Below, one piece after another: positions 45,964-57,264 of a stretch of DNA of 64,000 bases. Made by a program: the position numbers and the translations under genes. Below the pieces are notes generated by a model. The model did no database searches, was not told the DNA's origin, and worked only from the letters and a program-made list of their open reading frames with translations. Origin of the DNA: Podaxis mareebaensis (Eukaryota > Basidiomycota > Agaricomycetes > Agaricales > Agaricaceae); NCBI GenBank assembly GCA_018524725.1, contig JAEUWP010000394.1:62001-126000 (forward strand), read 5' to 3'. The number at the start of each line of letters is the position of its first letter. The first letter of the stretch is position 1.

Positions 45964-48364
45964 ATGGCAGACTCTTCTCGATCTGGGTTCTTTGACCAGT
46001 CACATCATTTCGTCGTGTCGAACTCAACAATGTACAGTATCGGATCCCAGCACAGTCATTATTATGGACAGGTCAATGGTATGTGCTTCGGTATGCCCTC
46101 TTCTATGCGCCGCTAATTCAATACACAGTCCTTGAACGGCTTGCTCAATATATCATGCCCGGAGCCGAATTTGACTCACACCTTCGCGAATATCCTCCTC
46201 GATGTCATCCTGGCACTCGCAATGACATAATGACATCCATACGCACGTCCCTCCATAGTGCTGGCTCTCAAACAAGGCTGATATGGATATCCGGCCCAGC
46301 TGGGGCAGGAAAATCTGCTATTTTGCAGACACTTGTGGAAGCTGAGTCGCGGAATATGCCTTGCGCGTCGTTGTTCTTCTCTAGGAGAGAAGGAGTCAAT
46401 GACATAAGGCGGGTGCTGCCCACTATCGCTTACCAGCTGGCCGTCCGAAATGACTCATATTCCGCGTTTATCGAGGAACAGTTTAGGACCGACCCTATAT
46501 TTTTGGAGAGGTCACTGACGACACAATTTCAGAATCTGGTTGATATACCCTTCGCTCAGAAGCAGATCTCCCTTGGTTCAGAGCGGTGTGCCGTGTTTAT
46601 GGACGCGTTGGAAGAATGTCAAAATGAACGGGATCAAGTCAAGATTCTCGAACTCATTTACAACCTTGTCCTTGGTCATCCAAACGTCCCTATCACATGG
46701 ATCTTTGCTACGCGACCGGAACAACACCTCAGAACTGTGTTCTCCCGAGCCAAGGCTAAATCGACGTCCTATCGGGAATATCATCTATCCATCAGCTCAA
46801 AGCAGGCTCGTCGGGATGTCAAGCGTTTCCTTCAGGACGAATTCAGGAGGATCAAGGACAGCTTTCCGGAAGCTGTCCCTTCGTCTTCGCCTTGGCCAAC
46901 CATTGAACAATTCCGCAAGATCACATCTGCTTCATCGGGCTTCTTTGCTTTCGCCTTTGCTGTGGTTCGCTTCATTGATAAGCCCACATGTGACCCTCTT
47001 ACTCGCCTTCACTGTGTTCTGGCCTTCCTCGGTGATGTTGAGTCGAGGGCGTGCACCCTGTCTACAGAGAATCCGTTCACAAGTCTTGACATGCTCTACT
47101 CCCAGAACATGTCGGCCGTTCCGCGTGACTCATTAGCGAAGGTCAAATCGCTTCTAGGATACTACATGTCGCCAACCATACCTTCTGCCAGCAAAAAATC
47201 TCTTCTGCTCGCTTGTAACATCTTCAGTTTTGAGCACCGCGTTGAATCTGCTTTACGCGTGTTGCCATCGGTTCTAACCCTCCCAGGACCTCCAAAAGTC
47301 CACGTTGAAGGACTACGATTCCTTCATTCTTCGTTTGTCGACTATTTACGAGGCCCCGATCGATCCGGTACTTTCTGGATCGATATGAACGTGACGTTAA
47401 CCGAGCTATGGCAGAGTTATACTCGGATTGTGTTACAATGGCTCGAGAGTCGCTGTAAGTCTCCTTTCTGTACTCGCACTATCTACTAAACTATTTACTC
47501 ACTACGGTCCTTTAGCCACCAACAGTATTCGGCTTTCCTGGACCCACGACCCGGATGGCAAGCTTGGGACAGAGTACGACCTGAGGGGGGAGATGTTCAG
47601 GCAAGCATCGTCGCTATGGACCGTGTTGCTTGAGCAGTATTGTCATCGCTGGTGCTTATCGTCTTGTCTAATCAAATTCCGAACGCCATTTCTCCTCTTA
47701 CCGACGTTGATTGAATTACATGATGTCCTCCATCAAATGGATTTTGAATCCCCTTTGATTTTTGGGGAGAATCCGATTAGTATGTTGAATTTCTTCAAGT
47801 GGATTAAAGAACATGTACGTGGTCTGTTGATCTTGATACAAGTATATGCGTACGGCTTACATTCTTGGTCTTGCCTTAACAGACTCCTATCGAGCTCCGT
47901 AACAAACTCATCTTACATGAATTTCATTTCGTGAGATTGGACAGGCCGCGTTTCTTCAAGGCTCTTTGTGCAAAGAAATGGTATCGAGGGATCACTGAAC
48001 GGAAACAGGACTTTGATGTCGAAGTTGATGGTATAGGGATGGACCGAATCAAGGTGCATATCGTCAATTTCTGCGTATCATCCTATCATTTCCTGAAATC
48101 TTTTAATAGGACCTTGGCGCTCTGGAGTGGATTGAAGCAGAGATGCTGTTAGCGAGTGCTGAGGGCAAGCTTGGTGATTTGGTTCGATTGCTCCGAGGAG
48201 GCTGCCCTGCAGCCGAAGCGATGGTCACTGTTATTGGGACGGATCAGACTAATTGCTGTGGTTTTATTCGTTATCAAACGTCCCCGAGCGTCACATATTA
48301 TCACATCTTCCCATATTCAGACATAAGTTCTAGTACATGCCTGTCAATTTGTAGTTTAGACTAA
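45964..48364 (+). CDS. NACHT-domain NLR-like protein (gene 3)
   Basis: More distant member of the same NLR family. The N-terminus MADSSRSGFFDQSHHFVVSN has the FF..(A/S)H.F pattern of genes 1 and 2, then LERLAQYIMPGAEFDSHLRE and PPRCHPGTR. Walker A is GPAGAGKSA; Walker B reads FMDALEECQ, where genes 1 and 2 have LLDGLDEC, so the second acidic position is Glu. Further blocks: RRVLPTIAYQLAVR, VPITWIFATRPEQH. Introns: 46079-46128, 47455-47515, 47815-47882, 48054-48109; all keep phase and give a tail ending in a Leu-rich segment (ASAEGKLGDLVRLLRGG). The tail differs from genes 1 and 2. Start at ATG 45964 is only 11 bp after the ECL1-like stop, so an internal start or a shared transcript unit is possible. 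Confidence 0.85.
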
Positions 48365-48975
48365 GTGGGACTATTGAAGATACGGTTCGAACTGAAAAAA
48401 AGAATCAGAGCGGCGTCGTACGAAGTTGAGAACTAATACATTGATTGGGGTCAGTAGCGAGTGTTGGATACTTGTTAGGTGAGCAGTAATCTCCCTCTGG
48501 GACGTCGAGATTACGGGACTCCACCACGTCTTAGCCTCTGAGACGCCTTTCCGCCCGCCGATTCCCGTTATTCCGCAGACAGTATCACCTCAGTCACAAA
48601 ATTGATGACTTCGAAGCTGGCTCGCCCATTCACGTTGAGACGATGGATCCCGTTGAAACGGCTAATTCAAAAGAAGAATGGAAGAGGGGGTTGGTTTAAG
48701 TTGGGAGATCTCAAAGCGATACATATGTCATACTAAGAATCGATGAAAAGCATTCTGCAACAAGTGAAACGAGGTAAAGCGGGCTACAACTCATATGATG
48801 TCTGCGACGGTGAGTCCAAAAACAGGACAGAATTTGTCCCTAGACATGTGGTGGACGCTCGACAAGGGTAAAGCTACAAGTTAATATATAACAGATGGAA
48901 CATAAAGGAGGTGAGAAATTCTACAAAAGCAGGGCCACGCTGGAGCCATGAAAAGAAGAAAGACTAGGGAGTCGG
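48365..48975. other. Convergent intergenic region
   Basis: 611 bp between NLR gene 3 and kinase 1; no gene recognised. Confidence 0.4.
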
Positions 48976-51528
48976 TTAATGCATGGATGCGCAAAGGTCG
49001 CCGGTGCGACCTCCAGGTGGGGACGAAGACCTAGAGTGGTTATGCAGGCGCCGTCTCTTGGGCAGCGCAGGATTTCCTTCATATGATTGCAAGACCGGTG
49101 AAGAAATTGTGTTTTCCCTTCCACACAGGCTCGCAGAACCGGAGGAGCAGTTGCTTCGTTTCGGTATATCCGGGGATGGAGGTGGGGAAAGGGACCTTTC
49201 GGAGTGGCCATAAACTCCAGGTCGGAATGGAGTGACGGAATTGGCCGGTTCTTGGTCGTGTAGTGAGGTTGTAAAATATGATGAATCCCTCCCGTATTGC
49301 AAAATGGGCGGTGTATACTGTGCCAATGGTATTGGGCGAGGATGCAGAGTTATCGATGCAGGAGGAGGACTGTCTGGTGGTGTAAGGGGATTTGGGGTGG
49401 ATCCTTGGCTGAGCGTGGCGATGTACGGGGCTCTGAATTGACCTGGAGGTGCTGGTGACATGACGGCCCGATAGAATGGTAAGTTTGTCAACAAAGTTGG
49501 TTGACCGGCGAAATCATCCATATTAAATGGCTGATGGAGAGGCTGAGTGGTCACGTTCTTGACCTGCGACGAGCCTGCCATTGTCCGGGGAACTCTCATC
49601 CGAGATGGCGACCCATTTTTGGCTGAAGCAGTCTTTGTTCGAGTCTGATTAAATCAGATACAGCGCGCAGTAGTCGGTGATGGGGCAACTCACATTTGGC
49701 TTTCGCATCCGTTTCCGTTCTCTCCTGATCCACTCCTGTACTGTCTCTAGTACGAGAGAGACATCTGGTTCATTTGCCTCGTTCCTTATGCCCTCGGTTG
49801 CTGGGATTTCCCTCTGGAAAAGAATGTTGTCTTCGAAGCCCTGGCAAATTAAGCGAATGGAAGGACGTTCGATAGGATCGTAATCCAACATCATTTCGAC
49901 GAGCTCGGAGAGGAAGGGTGGAACCGGAAAAGGGCAATTTGTGGGAAACGATGGTACTTCCTTTCGTATTACCCTTGCCATATAGATTGCAGAAAACCCT
50001 CTGTCGGAAAGGGGAGCTTGACCGCTATAGATCTAGATTTTAGGGCACAATTTGTCTTGTACATCAGCGCTATAGACGGTGTAACTCGAAGGCCTACATA
50101 CCTCAAGTATTGTGATTCCTAGTGCAAATACGTCAGCTTTGTACAGATCCACCTGTCCAGTTTCCGGTGGAGCGAGAATTTCAGGGGCCATCCAAGGCAT
50201 TGCAGTAACAGCGTAGTCTCGGGATCGTTGCGCTAGCTCAGGTATCGCTGATATCCCGAAATCTGAAAGGCAACATACCAGCCTCTCGTTAACAAGTATG
50301 TTTGTACCTTTGACATTACGGTGGGCGACGGGGGGCTCGAAAGTGTGAAGGAACTCTAGGCCCCTCATGATTTGCCAAACCTGGAATTGTTAGAAAATGT
50401 ATGAGTACCAGGACAGATGTGCCTTGACGAGATGCATATAAAGACACACGGGAGTCAGGCGGTCGATAGTCGGGTGAGACTCGAGGAACTCGATGATATT
50501 TCCATGTTTCACGTAAGGGGTTACAAGAGCTCTCAACCGGTCCTGCTCGTCAAAACAGACTCCTAAGAAAGGAAGAACATTAGGATGATGGAATTGGCGA
50601 CATATTATAACCTCGCGGAGGATCTGCAATATAAGAATAATTCAAGGTTAGCCAAAGCAAGATAATTTCGTACTAGTGAACCTCCCTCCGAGTTATCGAG
50701 CGTTTCCTTGGGGATCCGAAGTTTCTTAATGACTACCTTCGAGTCTGCAAGAAGCCCGTGGTGCAAGTCCTGGCGAAAGAAATCTTAGCGCAAGTCGAGC
50801 AGACATGAGAGCGGCGTCGTACTGAAATAATAGTATGAGTAAATGGATCAAGTTCCTTGAGGTCGTAGAGAAGCAGTGAAGGCGGTGTTCCGCCAAGGCA
50901 TCGCAGAAATTTCAGAATTTCCCTCCTATGAGCTTTTGAAAGATCAGGTTTGTCAAGCAGCTGGGGGGAAACGTCGAGTGAGATTACGTGAATAGAATCA
51001 AGTGCCCATCCTCACATCTTGTGTAAGTTGTGCCAGACAGTCTCGGAGTGCAGGATCTTTGACACCAAGCAAACTGTCACAGGTCTGAGCCCCGGCCGCA
51101 TGGCGGAGAATGATATCCCGAATTTGATGAGTGGTTAGGTTATGAAAAGTAGAGGGGTCGCCGTGGTGCGAGTCCAGGATTACAATTCGAGCGATGTTTG
51201 AGGTCCTTAAAACGAAGCTAGTTACTCGGGCGTGCTTGACATTGAACTCCACGCGAGCACGAGGATAAAACAGTGGATTGAGTTGATATAAGGTCGTTGG
51301 TGACGTCCTCAAGAGCCGAGCAAGAGCGACGATGATCTCGTCGACCTGGTGCCTGAGAGTAACTTGCGGTCAGAAATTGAAATGTATTGCTGATAACACC
51401 TACGGATCAGAAGTCGCAACCAGTTGTTCCAGCAGGGTTAAAAATCGCGTATATGTCGATGTGGTGTTCCCTAAATGCGATCGGACATCTGTAAGGACCT
51501 GTTGAGAAGGTGGGGGTTGCTGCAACAT
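48976..51528 (-). CDS. TKL-like kinase paralogue 1, predicted pseudokinase
   Basis: Protein-kinase-like protein with an unassigned N-terminal region (TTLYQLNPLFYPRARVEFNV, SNIARIVILDSHHGD). The kinase domain keeps the beta-3 lysine (VVIKKLRIP), the alpha-C helix ILREVIICRQFHHPN, and DFG (CCLSDFGISA), and the WMAPEIL motif. The catalytic loop reads VAHRNVKGTNILV: Asn replaces the catalytic Asp of HRD, and the GT before WMAPE is lost (AVTAMPWMAPE against AVGTAAWMAPE in paralogue 2). Tail: Ser/Pro-rich with a basic KRRRLHNHS stretch, probably nuclear. Starts at MLQQPPPSQQ (51526-51528). Introns are short and spaced as in paralogue 2. Loss of phosphotransfer is inferred, not shown. Confidence 0.82.
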
Positions 51529-52015
51529 GATCGATCCAGGAGTCTAGTCAATGAATTCAACTACAAGCATTGTGGTAATCTTCTATATCGTAGTACTAGG
51601 CGCCGACACGATTTATACACGAGGCGGAAGAACGTGTTGCGTTGCAAGCTATTGCACGTGACCGGTTCAGTGGAGGGATAGCCAAGGTTTGAAACATTCG
51701 CCCGTATCATTTCAAGCTATGTTTGGACGATAACATTTACACCATTCTCAGCTGTTCCAGACCACAAGTTCGACACGTGGTGATCAAATCTAACTGGGTG
51801 AAAACATCAAGGCAGGACTGGGTGTATTGAATAATTTAAGAACTCCTTGTTTACAGTAGACTACAAATTGCAATATTCCAATTACCCGTTACCATACTAG
51901 CACAGCAGTACGAAATAAGTCCAGTGAGGCACGAAATCAACAGAAAGACAAGTGGTTCGCGTACCCAGACAACGATGAAGAATGAAGATAAAGAAAGAGG
52001 TGCAAGTGAGGAATC
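51529..52015. other. Spacer between the kinase paralogues
   Basis: 487 bp; no feature seen beyond the presumed promoter of kinase 1 and 3' end of kinase 2. Confidence 0.4.
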
Positions 52016-54503
52016 TCAACGGACCGAAGCACCCGGCTCACCTGTGCGACTGTTAGTTGCAATAGGAGATGAAGGTAGGGAATGATTATGCCGGCGCCGC
52101 CTCTTAGACGGCGAATTGACTCCCTCTTCGCAGTGCTTCCGAGTCGGCGATGGTGGCATGCTCTCCTGCTCGCCTCGATCATCGATGCCGAGGGAAGACA
52201 GTCGGTCGCGCTTCGACGAGAGCAGCGACGGCTCCGAGACAGGATTGTCGTCGGAATTACAATGGGCATATTGGGATGGGATTGCGGCGGTGGATCTCTC
52301 GACACTTGTGATCAGGCGCCTTGGGCGGGGGTGTTGTACTGTGGAGGTGGTTTGAGAGGAGTCCGATGGAGTGAAAGAGTCCGGTGTGTTGGTTCCCTTG
52401 GTAGGGCTTGTATAGCAAGACGCTTCTCGATAATTTGAAGATATCATGATCATCGGGGATGGCGAATGGGGAACGTCCGTAACAGGAGTTGGTAGCCCGC
52501 GGGAAAACTCCACGTCAGTGGGCGGTGACATAACTCGGGCTGATTGAACCGTAGCTCGTTGGGTCGCGTGTCGGAGAAGAGCGGATTGTCTGTCGCGACG
52601 GAGTACTTGTGAAGATGAATCGCCCCTTTGACGTGGAGGAGTCATGTTTCGCGGCAATGCGGGATCCATTGTGTTACTTGACGGTTGGATTTGCTAATGG
52701 GGACCGCGATCGGAGAGGGAATGGTGCAACTAGTCTCAAAGCGACTTACCTTCATTGACCTATCGATGCGCTCTCGTTCTTTCCTGACGAATTCTCGCGC
52801 AAGTGCCCTGAGAAACTCGTCATCTGTGCTAGTCGCCTGACTTTCAACCAGAGATTGTTGATCGGTTGCCTCAATTTCAATCCGCGGTGGAGGAGATAGC
52901 ACATCTTCAATACCTTGGCAGATCATTCGAATACTCGGACGTTCTGTCGGGTTGTATTCTAACATCATTCCAACGATTTCAGAGAGGAAGGATGGGAATG
53001 GATGGGGACACGCTGGAGGGAGCGACGGCTTCTCCTTCCGCACCACTCTTTCCATGTATATCGCAAACCAGTTTTTGTTAGGCAAAGGAGGCCTTCCAGT
53101 GTAGATCTATGACAAACCTCTTGTCAATTACTGCTGGCATGGACTGTATGCTCACGTACCTCGAGTATCGTGATTCCCAAAGCAAAGATATCAGCTTTGA
53201 GTAGGTCGAGTCGACCACGCAGTGGAGGTACCAGAATCTCTGGAGCCATCCAGGCAGCTGTGCCAACTGCTTGTTCGTGGGATCGTTGCGATAGCTCGGG
53301 CATCGAGGACAGTCCGAAATCAGAGAGGCAGCAAACGCGGTTATCCTGTACCAAGATATTTGCACCTTTGATGTCTCGATGGGCGATGGGGGAATCAAAG
53401 CCGTGCAAGAACTCCAAACCCTTCATGACTTGCCAAATAGGAGTCAAGCGGTTAACGTTAGGGTAACGCCTGAGGAACTCAATGATGTTCCCATACTTCA
53501 TGTATGGAGTTACAAGGCTGTACAACCAGTCTCGTTCATCGCAGCTGATCCCCAAGAAAGGAAGGATATTGGGGTGGCGGAACTGACGACACAGGAGGAC
53601 TTCCCGTAGGACCTGCAGCAAGAGGTGCGTGATTGGTTGAGGAGTACAAGGCGACTATCAGATAGATGTTTACCGCTACCCTGTCAATTTGATCCTTTAG
53701 GATCCGAGGTTTCTTGATGACCACTCTCTTGGTGCCAAGAGTACCATAGTATAAATCCTGTAATAAGAACTGTCAAGGTTGGTCGGTATTATGATCGAGG
53801 GGTCATACCGAAAAGTGCGTAAGGCAGAATACGTCGGACTGTTCGAGCTCGTAGAGAAGGAGTGAGGGTGGAACACCGCCGCAGCTCCGTAAGAACTTGA
53901 GGACTTCCCCCCTGCAAGTCCTTGAGATAGGGCCGTCCAATACCTAAAGCGAAATAAGCAGGAGAGCCTTACGACACGAGGTAGAAGCGAGGCTCACATC
54001 TTGTGCAAGCTGAGCCAAACAATCGCAGAGAGCGGAGTCCGTGACAGTGTACAAATCGTCATACGCGCGATCTCCAACAGTATGGTTGGTCAGGATGTCA
54101 CAAAGTCGAGTAGCGGTAAGGTTATGGAGGGAAGGGTTCTCCAGAGAAGAGTCGAGAAGTACGATTCGTGAAGTATTGGAAATCCTCAAGACAAAGCCGG
54201 TGACTGGTGACCGTCGGATGTTGAATTCGACACGAGCATAAGGGTAGAATAACGAATTGAGTTGATATAAGACCGCCGGTAACGTCTTCAAGAGCCTGGC
54301 AATGCCGATGATAATTTCACCTATGTGACACCTAGGGAACAAGTTGGTGGACCGTGAGTGGATGATCGGTGACAAACTTACGCATCAGTAGCTTTGAGCA
54401 GCTGGTCCAGCAGTGTCAAGAAAAGGAGTGCCTCGACACCCAAGTGGGATAGTGCGTCGCACAAGACGTCTTCAAAAGCCCCCGGTCGAGTTCGAGGAAC
54501 CAT
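52016..54503 (-). CDS. TKL-like protein kinase paralogue 2, canonical
   Basis: Tandem paralogue of the preceding kinase with the same architecture: N-terminal unassigned region (LYQLNSLFYPYARVEFNI, SNTSRIVLLDSS, LCDCLAQLAQDV), kinase domain, then a Ser/Pro-rich tail ending in basic KRRRRHNHSLPSS. Catalytic residues are all visible: VVIKKPRIL, LREVLLCRQFRHPNILPFLG, HRDIKGANIL, LSDFGLSS, AVGTAAWMAPEIL, ADIFALGITILE, ERPSIRMICQG. The glycine-rich loop is poorly conserved in both paralogues (DLYYGTLGTK here). Start MVPRTRPGAFED at 54501-54503; the next exon CHIGEIIIGIARLLK joins in phase. Likely a soluble Ser/Thr kinase; the substrate is unknown. Confidence 0.87.
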
Positions 54504-56175
54504 GGAATTGGACGAAAGAAAGAAAAGTAGGTTAGGTTTTCATAGCGGACCAGAGGCGTGATGATATAATATACAAGAGGGAAAATGAGGCTGCGTCGTT
54601 TCTCCCTCATGGCATCCGGAGACAGCGAACCAACGCCACCAACGTCAGAGGTGGCAAGAGCCAGGACGTTGAGTGCGCGAAGAGTCTCCGGGGGTCGGAC
54701 TGATGGCCGTGATGGCCGTCCAATGCCAGGACTCCCGCAATGTTACGTGTATAAGAGTTTAGTGGGATACAGCCAATTTCATCCTTGCTAGTTTGCGTAG
54801 TTCTATTTGTGACTCGATATCAGCTCATTTCTTGACGACAGAGAGCCATTTAGTAAGAATCTAGGAAGGATTAATGATGGGAGAACTCTTCTCTCTTCCT
54901 GAGAGATGAAGTAAGCGAGGATTTTCTCTACACAACCCTACGTTCTGTTAATATACGTCTTCCTGTCTGAGACGTCCTGCTGGTTCCCCTTTATCTAGGG
55001 ATTTCGGTATCAGTTATCTCCTTTCCTTGCAAGCTTCCCACTCTCCGGCTCGCCACTTGATTGTTGTGTTGTCCGTCCCCGGTTACTTCGCATTAAACTT
55101 GTGCAAATATCCTTAGGCTCGACGAAATGGATGGCGAACTCTGATCTTGCCAAGTAGATACTATCTCTAGTTGCTGTCGCCGGTAGTCAAGCTATTGGGC
55201 ACAGAATTGAGGTCCCACAAACGATGTTTTTTCCTTGTCCTCGAGTTAGCGAACTTATCTGAGTCAGGTCGGTCTCTCTTGGTATACTACTCCTCTTCTA
55301 ACTCTTCTATATCGCCGCTTGCCAGAACCTTTGCCTAATTCCATACAAGTCGGTCAGACTTTCCGAGATACAAAGCTCCAACTCCTCCTCATGGCTTATA
55401 TGACCACGATACATACATCTTGGGTGGTAGAGATGGAAAGGCATTATCTGGCTGGAGGTTCATACATTGCCATGTGATCAATGCAGGCTGTGTCCTTAAA
55501 ACGACGGAATTTGGTCATCCAGAAAACACTGTTTCTTTCCTAGGTGATTTCGAAAGTCTTAAATTGGCCGTTTATTTCAAGAGAGGTGTACAGTGATGGA
55601 TTGTAAGAGATGGACAACCGCTGTTTCCCTCAACATGGCACGGTGGTTCACGAGGGTAATATATGTATTCCGCAGTAATCATTATGGCCATGCCCTACTC
55701 GCTACAAGAAGAAAATCAGAAGCTTTCCTAAGACACACATATGCCTTCATGTGAGTAACAGCGGTGCGGGTTCCTTCGGGATTGATGCCATCAGTTGTAT
55801 TGATTGATACCATCAGTTGCCGAATGATGGCCAGTCAGGACCCCAGGAAATTCCCGCCCTTCCCGGCAGTGATACATATAGAGTGGTATGCACTCAACGC
55901 TACAGTATGTAATCATGACCAAGCTGGCTCATCCAAAAATCCCACGTTACACTTGCTGAATCAGAACAACAACCCAAAAGACCAAATACTTAGTAAGTTA
56001 CTACCGACAACCTTTTCTTGTTCGTTGGGTATGCCTTGAGCTGATGATGTGTATATTGCATGAAGTGGCCTGATCTTGGAATTCTCTCTGCGCTCGCTGG
56101 TCACAAACCCCTGGATCTGCACAGCCAGACCTGCCCAGACACACGTGGCACAGTTCACAGACCGACTTGCACCCG
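54504..56175. other. Gene-poor stretch at the edge of the repeat region
   Basis: 1.67 kb with no supportable gene. CpG is fairly common at first and becomes scarce past about 55.8 kb, where the repeat-rich part begins. Confidence 0.4.
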
Positions 56176-56263
56176 GATAGTACCGAACTGGGATCTAGAT
56201 AGTACCGAACTGGGATCTGGATAGTACCGAACTGGGATCTAGATAGTACCGAACTGGGATCTG
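56176..56263 (+). repeat. 22-bp tandem repeat, four copies
   Basis: Four consecutive units of gatagtaccgaactgggatct plus one base, which alternates a, g, a, g. The alternation makes a 44-bp higher-order unit present twice. A further partial unit may follow (gatat). Confidence 0.9.
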
Positions 56264-57092
56264 GATATATCTTATATTCACATAATGAGTCATACGGATC
56301 TGAGATGAAGGCTGTCAAGGGGTCTGGTACAGTCGCCTCTGCCTTATTCCATACCCCTTCGTGACATGGCTGGGTTATGGGTTTCGACAGAGTATGGGTT
56401 ATGAGAATATGTGAGAATATGTTGCGAAAATCAATTAAATTTTGAATAATTACACTTGAAATAATCATAAGGGCTATCCTACGTGGCATATCGTGGCGAA
56501 TCTAGTTAGGGAGTAGTTTTACCTCCGTTTCACTCAGCTCCATGAACTAGTGGTAATGCCTGAATACATATGCTTTCGCTTTTTCCCAACTGCCCTTGGG
56601 GGATTGCCTGCTGCCTCCCTCAGCTGTTTCACCACCACACTTTGTGCTTCGTCAAGCTGTATATTGGGTTGTTCCTTCAGCAGGGTGATGATGTGGGTTT
56701 TGTCAATGAGATTGGCTTCGCTATCAAGCCAATGCTCTTCTGCTTCGGAGATCTGCTTTCCCTGCTTCAACTGGGTCTAGAGCAGGGTTTTTCGTGATTG
56801 GATTTGGCATCCAAGAGCATGTAAGCCCTTTTCCAATGTCTGAATAAGTGAGGAGGGCATAACTGAGGTTCTCAAAAAATTGTTCAGTTGCTATAATATG
56901 ACTGTTCACCACACAAAGACAATTGCAACTGAGAATGTTACACTCTTGATGCAGGCAACTGCTATATATGGTCACTGGCGCTATGGGTTTTCAGCTCCAA
57001 AAAGCTATGGGTTATGTGAATATACAGAGTTATGGGTTATGGGTTGAAAACTCCTGCAAACCATCTTGGTGGAAGGAATTTGCTATGGGTTA
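56264..57092. other. Repeat-derived flank with tatgggttatg motifs
   Basis: Contains several scattered copies of tatgggttatg (about 56390, 57000-57030, 57083) that reappear on the other side of the copia element (from 61658). A minus-strand 78-codon frame at 56534-56770 (HWLDSEANLIDK, AGNPPRAVGKKRK) may be a transposon remnant; I cannot place it. Confidence 0.4.
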
Positions 57093-57257
57093 TATTGCAG
57101 AAGGTAGTGGATTGAGTGAGAGATAGAGAGTGGAGTATGTATATTACGCTAGCATCGAGTAGTTTTATATCTTGTATACATGAGTCATTGTACATAAGGA
57201 GTAATTTCCTGTGCTTTCTTGCATCTCGGAATGACAACTCAACTTGCTAACCCAACA
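57093..57257 (-). repeat. 3' LTR of the copia element
   Basis: 165 bp; starts TGTTGGGTTAGC on the minus strand. Differs from the 5' LTR at 11 sites, all transitions. Confidence 0.9.
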
Positions 57258-57264
57258 CTCCCCC

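Noticed and set aside
45964..48364. Fusion of the ECL1-like gene with NLR gene 3
   Set aside because: The ECL1-like frame ends with a clear stop at 45952, and NLR gene 3 has its own ATG with an N-terminus matching its paralogues.
54585..54791. 68-codon frame upstream of kinase 2
   Set aside because: Low-complexity Arg/Ser content, no motif, lies in the kinase 2 promoter region.
56380..57092. tatgggttatg copies as telomere-like repeats
   Set aside because: The units are irregular and dispersed and do not match TTAGGG arrays; more likely a repeat flank into which copia inserted.
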